Part shown: positions 52,261 through 64,000 of the stretch, piece after piece
How positions within the stretch are numbered: position 1 is the stretch's first letter
Layout: each line of letters opens with the position of its first letter
Assembly (NCBI GenBank): GCA_023213395.1
Contig: CM041465.1
Coordinates: forward strand, 175,901,741-175,965,740
Direction: 5' to 3'
DNA from: Cycas panzhihuaensis
Taxonomy: Eukaryota; Cycadophyta
Length of the DNA: 64,000 nucleotides
The notes under the pieces: model-generated
Told to the model about the DNA's origin: nothing
The model's database searches: none
What the model saw: the letters and a program-made list of their open reading frames with translations, nothing else
Program-made: the position numbers and the translations under genes

Positions 52261-54010
52261 AAATTATATGGTTATCTTTTCCTATGGCTTACTCTTTGTA
52301 CGATACTAGAGGTACTTCCCTTAAGGTACCTACAAATCTTCCCTTTATATCTTCTTCATCCATGATTTTTCTTATATTATTCATATTCCTATAGAGTTAC
52401 AGATACTCAATAGTACTATTTTTCTATTGAATATAAGATGGTTGAAAGACCTTTCATTATAATACCCTAATAACACCATTTTTAGAGGTGTCTTAGTATT
52501 TCATGCATTCCCAATTATTATATTGATATGCTTTAGTGACAACTTTGGCTTTGATGTTGTCTCCTTAATTCCCTTAAATAATAGATTACTCTTTGGTGTT
52601 TTCACATGTATTGTTCCTTTTAAACCTAGTCTTTAAATGGCTAGTGGTGTTTGAATAAAAAAATCTATCATCCCCTAGCACTACTAATGTATTAAACAAC
52701 TTTCTTAACACCACCTTTCTTCTAGGCTAGAGTTCCCCTTTTCCATCATCAATATCCCTTCAAAGTCACATATATTAGCCTTATTTATTTCAAGGGATGT
52801 TTTCTTCATCATAGTGCCTTCTTTACTTTAGACAATTTGTGGTGTCAATAACCCACTTCCCTCTAATATTTTGATGAATTACTCCCTTGTTTCATCTCTT
52901 GGCGATGTGACCCTCTTATGCACTAGTCATAATTTTCTCTTATTAGACCAATGCATTTCCTTTTATTAGCTTGATTCTAGAATGACACTACTTAAAGGCT
53001 TCTTAGGTGGCATTAAAAAGTCCCTTAACTATCATGGTTTAGATAAAACTATGATGGCAACTAGAATCCTTTGGCTTTTAAGTATATGCTTTCACCCCTC
53101 CCAAGGACTTGGGTTCTTCTCTACTTAAGAATTTTAGTAATAGAATAAACTGATTATAGACATACTAATCATCTTAAAACCACTCGCTAATCACCATTCA
53201 TGTGTCCTTATTACTTTGTTTCTAATCTCCTCATGCCTTAAACTCCATACTCCTTATCAATCTAATATTGCATGTTAGCACTTATCCGACACTCATAAAT
53301 ATAACACATGTAAATACTTCATACAAACATACACATAAAATGCACCTAAGTTTTCATCATAATTTAATATTTCATTAGTCAATAACTATATTCAATGTTT
53401 TAAGAATGTCTTACATATGGGCATGCTTGAATGCTAGACTCTTACACCAAAATAGTGTGAGAATGTCCTATTTGTACCCTATTTTACAATATTTTACTCT
53501 AAAAGTCACAACATTTCAAATGAATTTTAACTTTTCATAATGAAATACAGTTACGCTTTCATTACGACCTATCATTTTCATATGTTCATACATCTAAATG
53601 GCCACTTGTTATAGTTTAAGTTTTAATAGATGTTTCCCCACTCTTAGGAATAACATGAATACTTTAATAAATAGGTGAGTACAAGTATGCTTCATTACTC
53701 TCTACACCCCATTGATTTAGTATATCATGATCTTAGATAGTTGGCATGTGTCTTTACTTACTTGTTTTACAGGATTACCCATATATAGACTAGTTGATGA
53801 TGAGTACAACTCTGGTCGATGGTCATTAATCCATCCACTAGGTTTCTTAAGTGAGAACAAGTGATTTTCCCCTTCATAGCATCCTCTTTACCTAATTTCA
53901 ACCTAATCATTCTCCTATTTTTCATTATTTATCGCTCCCTTTCAAGTTTTTATACATCCAAGTCTCTACATTCATGAGCTTTTGGCTTGTTTTTATGAGT
54001 TTCTCATTAT

Positions 54011-54050
<40 letters not shown>

Positions 54051-56378
54051 CCAAACTAAGGCATATTTTTCATGCAATAGAGGTACCACAAAGTATTTCA
54101 TGATACTATAAATCTCTTTATTGTATAATTGTCACAAACCTAGATTCAAGTTTATCGATGACAATCAACTCATAAATACTTCTCTAATAGTCCTGGGTGG
54201 CCTACCTCAACCCTATATTGGCGTATGTCAGATTTAGGTGGCCCAAGAAGCTGAAATATCCTAGTTTGATCTTCTGTATGTGGTATTGGCCTAAATCCAT
54301 AAGCAAGACTCATGGATTTATCTCATGGTTTTCTTCAACATTATGGGCTAAAAACCACTTCCCTTAGCCTTGATCTCATCTATAAATCTCCTCAATTTTT
54401 TAATGGAAAAGAGGATATCAAGTGGATAAATACACCACATCATTATACTATGGAGATTTTATGAGAATTAAGCAACCATGATCCACACTTTTTTTTTGTG
54501 ATTGCATTATACTACATACTTTTAGTAGTAACAGTGAGTTTTAGAGGGAAGTTTTGTAACTATTGGCCATCTCCATCATTCAAGGAAGAGGTGATCCTCC
54601 TACTTTTGCTTTTTGGTAAATGTTCCATGTGTTTTTGTTAGTTATTTTCAATCTATTTTGTTCCATTTAATTTGTCATTTATTACTTAATCATTCCCCAT
54701 GTACAACATTTCCCTTATTTGCCTACTTCTTGCTCATTCTTCCACAAGTTCAAAAGAGGAAGTTATAAAGGGAGGTAACACCCAAGTACCACTTAGGAAG
54801 TTTACCACATTAAAGAGAAACTTGGGCTATTATGAGGCTCCCTCCACCCATCTCTTATTAGTTAATTTAAATATCTCTTTGGCACAACTTTGATTTGCAT
54901 TACATGTTAGAGATATTATGTATATTTTGTTGTACTCTTGGTTAAAAATTATCTTACAAGTATACTAACTACATTGTAGAAAGAAAGAAAATCAAGATAT
55001 ATCTCCATCGTTAGCCAGGAGCTTGGGCTTATCTGCTAAAATCCTTCTTTAGTAATGAACCCCAAAAAGGTATGTTATCTCATTAAGATTTAGTTCATAT
55101 TTTTAGATTTTAGAGTCTTTATTGTATTATTTCCTACATCATAATCATATCCAATAAGCATAAATGTTGTTAGATTTGCTTTAGATTTTCATCATAGTGC
55201 ATTTCCATTAGGATTATCTCCTTGTCATCATTCACTATGAGTTGAGAAAAGGTGTTGTCTAATAGATGAATCCTACTACCTCTAGATATACCATCCTTTC
55301 CACTCATATTCGATTATTTTCTTTTTAATAAGGCAAAAGAAAAGAAGAAGAAATAGAGGTTTTATGACTGATCTATGGAGTAAGAGAAAAGGAATCTAGG
55401 AGCATCTCTTTTGGCCTACACACCCCCATCTCCTCTTTCTTCCTTATGAAAAGAAAATTACCAAGGAAAAGAAAGTGTAGGATAAAAAAAGAAAATTAGT
55501 ATCCCTACATTCTTTTCTCACTTACATTACATTGCATGAAATGTTAGGTGTATTTTTCTTTATCTTTTTGCTTAATTATAAGTCTAAACAAGAGAAGGGA
55601 TCACATGTTTGTAAATCCCTAAACTCATGGGCCAATATTATATCCTTACTTAGAGTTTTCTTATTGTTTTCATTAAACAAAAAGGGTATGTAGTTTTATA
55701 TAGGTTGTGGTACCTCCTCCCCCCAGTTTGTTATAAGCCCCTAAAGCCCAAAAAGTAAGACTATCCATATGTATACACCCTCACATTACCCTAGTTTAGC
55801 CTTTGTTTCATCATTTGATGTATAGTATTTCCTCATATTCACATCTAAGAGATGCACATATTCCTTAGTTAAGGTCATTAGTTCACTCTCCCATGTATTT
55901 GACCTCCACATCAATGGGTTATTTATTCATAACCTACTCCCATAACCATGCATATTTTCCATGTTACAGTAAAAGGCTCAGGATTCCCACAACTACCCCT
56001 GTCAATGTGGATAATTAATACCATAGCATAGACACAAGAGTGACTCAAAGTAGACTCACTAACTAGATGAAGGTGGAAAGAATTAACCAATTATCATAAG
56101 CATTCAGTCAGGTCTATATAATTTGACTAAGATAATAAATAAGACTTGACCCTCAGGAGTAAATATATACCAGTGTCACAACCTCTCTTAAGGCCTGCCA
56201 CACGTTATATCCATGCTAGATAGGTTTTGACCATAATTAAGACCATGGTGAGTCCATGCCACTGGATTTAAAGGTCCTAAATGACCCACGTAACTAGATC
56301 CAACCTATAAACCATGGGTGGAGATAAGGTTGTTGGATGTTAATGAGGTGGTGGCAGATATGCTCCCCTAATTAAAAC

Positions 56379-56382
<4 letters not shown>
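52261..56382. other. AT-rich spacer with an (AG)n microsatellite
   Basis: A (GA)n run of about 35 bases lies at 54013-54048. No gene is supported elsewhere. Short open stretches such as 54699-54893 show no recognisable motif or flanking splice pattern. Confidence 0.45.
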
Positions 56383-56416
<34 letters not shown>

Positions 56417-56528
56417 CATACATACATACATATATACATACATATATATACATATATATATACATATATATAGATATATATATATACATACATACATATA
56501 TATACATACATACATACATATATATACA

Positions 56529-56561
<33 letters not shown>

Positions 56562-56660
56562 GTATGTATGTATGTATGTATGTATATCTATATATATATG
56601 TATGTATGTATGTATATATATATGTATGTATATATATATATCTATGTATATATATAAATG

Positions 56661-56711
<51 letters not shown>

Positions 56712-56827
56712 ATCTATATATAGATATATATATACATACATATATATATATACATATATACATACATACATACATACATATACATATACATACATATATA
56801 TATGTATACATATACATATATATGTAT

Positions 56828-56869
<42 letters not shown>

Positions 56870-56905
56870 ATATATATATATACATACATCTATATATATA
56901 TATAG

Positions 56906-56945
<40 letters not shown>

Positions 56946-57087
56946 CTATATATATATGTATATATATATATACATATATATCTATATATATATATATATG
57001 TATATATATACATATATATATATATATATAGATATATATCATATATATATATATATACATACATACATATACATATGTATATATATA

Positions 57088-57132
<45 letters not shown>

Positions 57133-57266
57133 ATATATATGTATATAGATATATATATATATATGTATATATATACATACACACATATATATATGTATAT
57201 ACATATCTATCTATATATATATATACATATCTATATATATAGATAGATATATAGATATGTATATAG

Positions 57267-57304
<38 letters not shown>

Positions 57305-57344
57305 GTATATGTATATATATACACATATATATATGTATATGTAT

Positions 57345-57385
<41 letters not shown>

Positions 57386-57445
57386 GATAGATATATATAT
57401 ATATATACATATATGTATATGTATATATACATATACATATATGTA

Positions 57446-57481
<36 letters not shown>

Positions 57482-57677
57482 TATGTGTGTGTGTGTGTGT
57501 GTGTATACATATATATACACACACACACACACACATACACACACACACACATACACATATATATATATATTTATGTATATATGTATGTATGTACATACAT
57601 ACATATATATGTGTGTATGTGTGTGTGTGTATGTGTATGTGTATATGTGTGTATATATATATATATGTATATATATA
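56383..57677. repeat. 1.3-kb compound microsatellite (TG, TA, TACA, CA)
   Basis: It begins with (TG)n at 56383-56408, then alternates (TACA)n, (TA)n, (TG)n (56672-56707 and 56915-56942) and (CA)n (56832-56863 and 57345-57370) up to 57677. Alternating-residue reading frames on both strands are artefacts. It is of the same kind as 17636-18634. Confidence 0.97.
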
Positions 57678-58445
57678 ATTTCACTTAAACCTGGCCCTCG
57701 ATTGATTTCCATATACCTTATTAATTGATTTATCTGATCATAGGTGTATTTGCTTGTTAAAAGAGATTATATTTAGTTATTTAAAATATTTGTTATGTTT
57801 TCAATTGAGTTTAATATGATTTTAGTGAAATAGAATGTTAGTTTGATAATGATTGATGCTTGGATGATGATGTTTGTATGATGATATATTTGATGTGCTA
57901 ATGAATGAAACTGTAGCAACAAATCTTTCCTTGTTTTCTATTTTGAACTATTTTTCCTTATATTTCACCTCTTTTTAAGTCATCTTTCTCTCAACTTTTA
58001 TGCTTTGATTATTATCTTTTCATGTTTTTAGGCTTGGTTATCAATTTAGCACCTGTTTTGGGCCATTTTTATCTTTTATAAAATCATATTTTTTTAATTT
58101 TAGTAATGCTTTAGTGTTTTTTTAATATTTTTACTTATTTTCTATATTTTTTATTTGCTTGTATTTTTTTGTTACCAAAAATATGATTTTATTCACAAAA
58201 TACGATCGATCATGTTTTATGAATAAAATTACATTTTTCATCCTTTATAAAACATGATCAATTATGTTTTATGAAGGAAATCACATTTTTTACTATGCCA
58301 CATGCAAAGTTTTTTAGTCAAAATCATCATTTTCCCTCTTACTTCATTGACCACAATCTAGATTTCATACTATCAACTCCTCTTTCATTGAGAAGCCCCA
58401 TGGACTCTAAAGAACTGAGGGTTGCTGCATCTTTTCGTAAGAAGG
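57678..58445. repeat. AT-rich dispersed repeat with hairpin, copy 2; target of the 58446 insertion
   Basis: The part 58180-58330 shares with 38990-39180 the inverted core ATAAAACAT...ATGTTTTAT (58247-58255 and 58264-58272) and the downstream phrase GAAGGAAATCACATTTTT. The sequence continues after the inserted element at 61203. Confidence 0.55.
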
Positions 58446-58887
58446 TGTAGGAAACAATATATGGAGCCACAATGCTCTGATACCAAATGAAGGAAAATAT
58501 GCTTGCAAACTAACAAGTTAGACCATATATCAAATAAGCATAAACTAGTATTGCATTAATACAGCAGTGTATCACGATTACAATAGCATAAAACCATGAG
58601 AGCCTTGTTGTTCAATCCATTGTAGCAGAATGAGTATTCCAAATCTTCCTCAAAAGTAGGTGGTGTCTAAAGACACCAGGGTTGTACACCCCTTAACATT
58701 TATAGTTTGGGAGGAGGAAACTCCTCAACCCCTGAATTCAAATTAATAATAAAATAATACTAACTAACTCAAATGAAACTAACTCAACTTACCTTAACTT
58801 ACCTTGACATGTTGAGCATCACATGTCTAAATTGAGGTGCACAATCTGGTAGGTAAGAGGAGTTGAGTGATGACATTACACCCAACA
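58446..58887 (-). repeat. 3' LTR of the non-autonomous element
   Basis: Pairs with 60762-61202. It contains a PBS-identical 12-mer (58474-58485, minus strand TGGTATCAGAGC) inside the LTR, 28 bases from its end. Confidence 0.95.
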
Positions 58888-59584
58888 TTCTCCCCTTAAT
58901 GTCGGCCACGAACACTTGTATCTTTTCCTTGAACTTGTGGAACTGGTACTTGAAAAAAACTTTGAAATTCCAATCTTGATCTTTGTCAATGCTTCTCACC
59001 CTTATAGTCACATATATCTCTTTATTATAGAATGATGTAGGAAGACTATAGGTAGATAAAACTTGATGCAAAAGTAGATGAATAATTGTAATTTGGACTT
59101 GAACTTTTGTACTCTTTATGCTTTGAATAGTTGTCATATCACCAGGTTCATTCTTCGTTATGTCATAAGATTCATCTTCATGACGCTCCCCCTCAAATGG
59201 AGGATCAAATCCAGGCAACAAGGTGGTCCCGCATTTGATCCGAATCTTCATTGGTGTTGAATTATGATCTACCTGCTCACACCGCCTCACATGCTCATCA
59301 AAAGTTTCATCAAATACAGTGGGGATATCTCCCCCATAAATGGAAATCAATAAATCCCAAACAGACTTAGATGTTGTTAATTCAGAAACCAATGAAAAGA
59401 CATCATCAGTCATAGTGCAAAATAATAAACCTAATACTTCATTATCTTTTCTAAAGTTTTCTTTAATGCTAAGGTCAAATTCATGTTGTAAATACTTTAA
59501 AAGATCACGTTCAATAAAGTAAGTGTGCATAGTATCATACCATAGTGAATAGTTATGGCCATTGAAAATGGGGAATTGTGCCAT
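58799..59584 (-). CDS. Copia gag-like protein of the non-autonomous element, 261 aa
   Basis: The N-terminus (MAQFPIFNGHNYSLWYDTM, then a stretch ending TTSKSVWDLL) has the F-G-NY-W layout of plant copia gag proteins (UBN2/DUF4219 type). No zinc knuckle is seen. The middle (KCGTTLLPGFDPPFEGERHE) and C-terminus are not recognised and may derive from another part of a polyprotein. The frame crosses the polypurine tract and ends inside the 3' LTR (stop at 58799), so the last roughly 30 residues are LTR-encoded. Length without protease fits a gag-only element. Gag would form the virus-like particle; whether this frame is expressed is unknown. Because small indels are common between the LTRs, frameshifts within it cannot be excluded. 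Confidence 0.6.
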   Translation of the reverse strand: MAQFPIFNGHNYSLWYDTMHTYFIERDLLKYLQHEFDLSIKENFRKDNEVLGLLFCTMTDDVFSLVSELTTSKSVWDLLISIYGGDIPTVFDETFDEHVRRCEQVDHNSTPMKIRIKCGTTLLPGFDPPFEGERHEDESYDITKNEPGDMTTIQSIKSTKVQVQITIIHLLLHQVLSTYSLPTSFYNKEIYVTIRVRSIDKDQDWNFKVFFKYQFHKFKEKIQVFVADIKGRMLGVMSSLNSSYLPDCAPQFRHVMLNMSR

Positions 59585-60747
59585 TTTGAAAGTAATTTAA
59601 TCAATAAGAAAATGATGATAAGATCAAGTAGAAATATTGAGTAAACAATGAGATATAAACTAGAATTTTCTTTACAATTTTTGAAAGAAGACAAGCTTGT
59701 TAGGATGTATATATATGCTCAACTTTAACAGATTGAAAACTATATTGAATGAGGTCAGAATAGCTTAAAATTTTATCAATATGTAGATTGCTGAAATGTG
59801 AATCCAATAAAACAGACGGTTTTGAAATTGGATACCAAAAAGTCACGTTTTGAATGAGCCAAAGGAAAGGACCTCCTTATGGAGCTTAATAGGAGCAGGG
59901 TAGGCAAAAATTGTATAAAAGTACTAATTAATCTCAGGAAAATTTGAACAAATGATCAAATATTATATATAAAGTAATCAATATTCTGCCAATTGAAAAT
60001 TTTGAAAAAATATATTGAATAGGTGTAAAAAACAACAGATTTATGCCAATAAAATGACTCAACTTTAGCTGATTTGAAATATAAGCAAAATATGTCAAAA
60101 TATATGAAAAAATATATCACAGTGAAGAGAAATGAGTCAGCTTCCCAACGAAGCTGACGGAAATAAAATCTGATAAAAATTGCAAAAGTTATAGTGAAAA
60201 AAGTGACGAGTATCTTTATGGAGAAAGTTCAAGAAACAGGCAAAATCAACTAATTTTCTTATTTTAACGATTAAAATATCAGTGAAAATGAAGTCAAAAA
60301 ATAAAAATAAAAGATGGGTATTGGAGTCTATATGACGTAGATCACAATAGAAAAGATTTGGATACAAAACAGTTTACCAACAATAAATAGCAGCTAGTTC
60401 AAAAACCGATTTTGTTAAAATTGCAAAAAACGCTGAAATTTCGAAAGTCCAATGTTAAAAAGGTTGAAACGAGGTCAAATGGGCACCAAATTGGTCTTAT
60501 GACCAGTCGAAATTGATCTACGGAAAATTTCTGATCTGATGGCACAGGTTTCGTCTGAAACCGATGAGCCAAATAGAAGTTATGGCCAAAAATGCGCCAA
60601 TAACCCTATGGAAAAATAAAATTTTTAAAAAAATAAAGTTTAAAATGAAAAAATTTCTTTAAAAAACGGTCTAAAGCTGAACTGGGCTGGGATTGAACCC
60701 AAGACCAGCCGGAAAACAGGAACCTCCGATGCCAGGAGGGTGAACTC
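59585..60747 (-). other. Leader of the non-autonomous element
   Basis: Non-coding between the PBS and the gag ATG. Near 60690-60735 the sequence is richer in GC, and the minus strand includes GGGTTCAATCCCAGC, which resembles a tRNA T-arm. I see no complete cloverleaf. Confidence 0.45.
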
Positions 60748-60759
60748 GCTCTGATACCA
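60748..60759 (-). promoter_or_regulatory. Primer-binding site of the non-autonomous element
   Basis: Exact TGGTATCAGAGC on the minus strand, two bases inside the 5' LTR. Complementary to the initiator tRNA-Met fragment used by plant copia elements. Confidence 0.93.
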
Positions 60760-60761
60760 AA

Positions 60762-61202
60762 TGTAGGAAACAATATATGGAGCCACAATGCTCTGATACC
60801 AAATGAAGGAAAATATGCTTGCAAACTAACAAGTTAGACCATATATCAAATAAGCATAAACTAGTATTGCATTAATACAAAGAAGGTATCACGATTACAA
60901 TAGATAAAACCATGAGAGCCTTGTTGTTCAATCCATCAGTAGCAGAATGAGATTCCAAATCTTCCTCAGTAGGTGGTGTCTAAAGACACCGTGGTTGTAC
61001 ACCCTTAACATTTATAGTTTGGGGAGGAGGAAACTCCTCAACCCCTGAATTCAAATTAATAATAAAATAATACTAACTAACTCAAATGAAACTAACTCAA
61101 CTTACCTTAACTTACCTTGACATGTTGAGCATCACATGTCTAAATTGAGGTGCACAATCCTGGTAGGTAAGAGGGAGTTGAGTGATGACATTACACCCAA
61201 CA
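60762..61202 (-). repeat. 5' LTR of the non-autonomous element
   Basis: Pairs with 58446-58887. Most differences between the two are one- to three-base indels. The internal PBS-identical 12-mer is at 60790-60801. Confidence 0.95.
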
Positions 61203-64000
61203 GAAGGAAGAAGTGAAAAAAGAGAGTGAATTAAGAGATTTAAACTTAGTGACCTTAGAAGTGATACAAAAATCCTATTTTCTAAGATTTACTAAAATGA
61301 TTATCTTCTGCAAAGTCTTCATTTTTGCTTTGACTCTCCTATAAGAGGTTTGGTAATATTATTTATATTCATTTGCTTGTGTTTTGATGGTTTGGTTCTC
61401 ATATTGTGCTTTTTATGATATCTTCACAATCTTGGTACTTATTTTGATTATGCTTTTTTATTTTCCTTGGAATAAACTTGGTTGAAAGGTTAGTCCTTTG
61501 TGGCATTTCTAAAGGACAATTAAAGTAAAGAGAGATCTTCCTCTTCACCATCATTATATAGCTCCTCCCTCCTATTCCTCATAGTAGCCAAGTTCTTCCA
61601 AGATATTTTGTCTCATCCTTCTAGTTTTGGCAGTGCTTTTATTATTTAATCTTTACAAATTTCCCTTTTTCTATCTATTTTAAAAGGAAAATTAGTGAAA
61701 GACTAGAAAGAAAAAGAAGATTTCTATCCTAAGGCATAACTATAATGACTTTTATTATGAAATTTTATGATTGTTTGTTGTGGTTTCCTTGATTCTCCTT
61801 TTTTCTTTATTCTTACAAAAGAATACAAAAAAGAAAAGAAAGAATAGACTTTACATGTCCTTCTTATTACTTATATCATAAGAGATAGGATAAACTTAAC
61901 AATTTTATGGTCACATGTTCCTTAAATGAATATTAAGTTACTATGTACTTTCATGTTTAAGCTCTCAATGGATGATATGAGTGAATTTGAGCTTGCATAT
62001 TAATTTTACATCTTGCATGTTATCTTTTATGGTTTATTTTATTGGTTTGAAATAATTTCATGGTTTGAAATATTACAAACTTCATCAAGATCACACATGT
62101 AAAAAGAAGAATTTACAAGAAGCTTCTCATGTAATCAACCTTCACTATTTGGGTATGTATGTGAGTTTCTTTTGTAAAGTTTATCTTTGTATCTCTTTTA
62201 TTTGAGATCAAAATTTATTAAAAGAGCTTAGATTAAGAATTCTTTTATTCTCTTTGTTTCTTTTACCTAGGCAAGTTTCTTTTAGTTTCATTTTGTTTGA
62301 AAAGCTTTCTTTTCCTTTAATTAAAAAAAAAAAAAAAGATGTATGATTTTTCTTAGTTTAACTTGCTTTCTTTCATGTAAATTGGTCTTGTGAATGTATA
62401 ATTGCATGATCGCAATCCCCTTTCCTTTCTTGAAGTAAACTTAAAACATTAAAAGAGATAAAGGAAGGACAGAAACAAAAACATTATTAGTACAACTCTC
62501 AAACTTAAATCTCCTATGCCTATTTGTGTAGGCTAGTCTATTTCTTTTATCAAGTTGGAACCATATATTCTAGCCACTTGCTTTTGAATCTACTTCTAAT
62601 TATAAAACATAAACAAGTAGAGACTCCTTCTTAGGAGTTGATGAAAATGGTTCTAGGGCCCTTGTAGACTGATTTACCTCTCATTAATCAATTGAAATAG
62701 AGGAAATATAAAACTATTGAGAGATAATCAACCTAGGCCAGTTCTCCACCAAAACCACACACACTGATATATATATATATATATATAGTTTTATAGTTTT
62801 CTTTTTTTTTTTCTCTCTTTCTTTTTTTTCCCTTCTTCTTTTGCCTTATAGGAGTATACGTATATGTTACCAACATGGTGTGAAGCAGGCATGGTGGCAA
62901 GCCAAACCATGGGGAAGCTAAGTAGGCTCATCATATAAGCTATGATTTAACAAAGGGCTCAACCAAACCATAAGAAATATCTAAGGTGGGTCAAAACGTG
63001 GGGTATGAAGGGCAAGTCATATCAATACCCTAAGAACTTATCATAGGACATGCATATAATGGGATCCTTAGGTCAATGACCATGAAGAACCAAAACTCGC
63101 AATTATAATGGACACTAAGCAAGAGACATTATAAGCCCATTTCTGAGCTATGAGTCATCTAGGATGACATATAAGCATCACTAAGGTTATGAAGGAGACC
63201 CATGAGCTAAGAAAGTAAGTAAGCAATTATGCAAGTGAAGTTGATATAAAGGAGCTAAGGGCACCTAGAGCTTAATCAATGGGTATGTTGAAAGCAAAGA
63301 AGGACCCATGGGTTGATAGCATGGTCAAATGGTGGTGTAATAATAAAGGACTAAGCTAGAGATATAATTATGTGAATAAAAGACAATATTAAAGAATAAA
63401 GGAGAACATAAGACATGACAAGAGAGTGGGGGTCAAGTAGCACTCAACATATAAGGGGCCAACATGGGTATGAAATATGTTCCTATAGATTATAAACACT
63501 AATATACAAAGAGATAACTTGCCTAAAGTGAAGAAGAATCCTATGTCAAAGTGAATGAAGTCATCAATAGCATGCATTAATAACAATAAGAGTTAGGTCT
63601 TAGGCTAAAAATTAAAAAGCTAGGAGGTAGAGATAGTTATCTTGAGGAGATATAAATGAAGTTAGCAAGATTAGGGTCCCAATGAATCAAATGGGAGGTA
63701 AAATAGGTGTCAAATGGTCAAGTTATGGTGGTTTGTATGTATCTGGTTTTCTTATTTAATTTTCATTTCCATTTTTCAAGTGAAAGATTCCATGAAGAAA
63801 GCCTAGTCATATTTACCACACAACCTTCCAAAGATCATTAGGAGAAAACTAATCATTAGAATCATAACCAAGTGGAGCTGTTGGGTCTATTGGTGAGTGG
63901 ATTATCCAAATTTATTTTTTATCATTTTATTTTTTATTAGGATTATATCCTAACTCATGTAAATTTATCTAAATAGAGGTCTATTCATTCCCTGTTCATG
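61203..64000. other. AT-rich repeat debris to the window end, no gene recognised
   Basis: It continues the repeat interrupted by the 58446 insertion. It contains a poly-A run at 62325-62339 and a short (TA)n at 62767-62787. Patches at 62150-62700 resemble 48700-49330. From about 62870 the composition becomes purine-richer, but I find no coding signal or domain. Confidence 0.45.

Larger units (their letters stand above)
58446..61202 (-). mobile_element. Complete non-autonomous LTR retrotransposon (2757 bp)
   Basis: LTRs of 442 bp (58446-58887) and 441 bp (60762-61202) are flanked by a perfect 5-bp target duplication, GAAGG (58441-58445 and 61203-61207). On the minus strand the LTR starts TGTTGGGTGTAATG and ends TTTCCTACA. 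A perfect 12-base PBS (TGGTATCAGAGC, 60759-60748) follows the 5' LTR after two bases, and the polypurine tract AAGGGGAGAA (58888-58897) precedes the 3' LTR. The 1.87-kb interior has a gag-like frame but no protease, integrase or RT, so mobility would depend on a partner copia element. Confidence 0.95.

Noticed and set aside
56340-57728. Overlapping reading frames up to 288 codons
   Set aside because: Same reason: compound microsatellite translated in several frames on both strands.
60690-60735. Possible tRNA-like sequence (GGGTTCAATCCCAGC on the minus strand)
   Set aside because: Only a T-arm-like piece is present. No anticodon arm or acceptor stem could be built around it.

Overview
The window looks like nuclear DNA from a seed plant with a large, repeat-rich genome. 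It is strongly AT-rich and dominated by decayed LTR retrotransposons and long (TA)n/(TG)n microsatellites. It carries one intact spliced host gene of a plant-specific class and has no bacterial-type operons. The species cannot be told from the sequence.

Layout. (1) 1.6-2.9 kb: an intact six-exon gene on the minus strand for a histidine-containing phosphotransfer protein (AHP/HPt, the cytokinin phosphorelay), with a short GC-rich promoter island upstream. (2) 4.0-16.6 kb: a decayed Ty3/gypsy element on the minus strand. It is split by a 7.6 kb Ty1/copia element (copia A, 6487-14100, minus) that has both LTRs. (3) 16.9-18.6 kb: two long compound microsatellites, the second running into the 5' LTR of a related Ty1/copia element (copia B, about 18635-26219, plus). 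(4) 26.8-35.4 kb: a near-identical direct tandem duplication of a unit of about 4.3 kb. Each copy contains a pseudogene of a plant protein with two BRCT domains and an internal duplicated subrepeat of about 460 bp. (5) 39.4-40.7 kb: a 22-bp tandem repeat (about 60 units, trimer higher-order pattern) just downstream of a second decayed Ty3/gypsy element (40.9-46.7 kb, minus). That element contains a perfect 71-bp fold-back. (6) 50.97-51.56 kb: a third gypsy integrase remnant, next to a plus-strand primer-binding-site-like insertion. (7) 56.4-57.7 kb: a third long compound microsatellite. (8) 58.4-61.2 kb: a complete 2.76 kb non-autonomous LTR retrotransposon with a perfect 5-bp target duplication, PBS, PPT and a gag-like reading frame. 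Its LTRs carry an internal second copy of the PBS motif.

The AHP gene is the only host gene I judge functional. Nearly all other coding signal is retrotransposon or pseudogene debris. Stops and substituted motif residues are mostly of the G-to-A/C-to-T kind expected from deamination of methylated DNA. I found no novel multi-gene system. The most unusual items are the AHP locus, the 22-bp satellite, the fold-back, the PBS-within-LTR structure and the shared atypical protease motif of the two copia elements.
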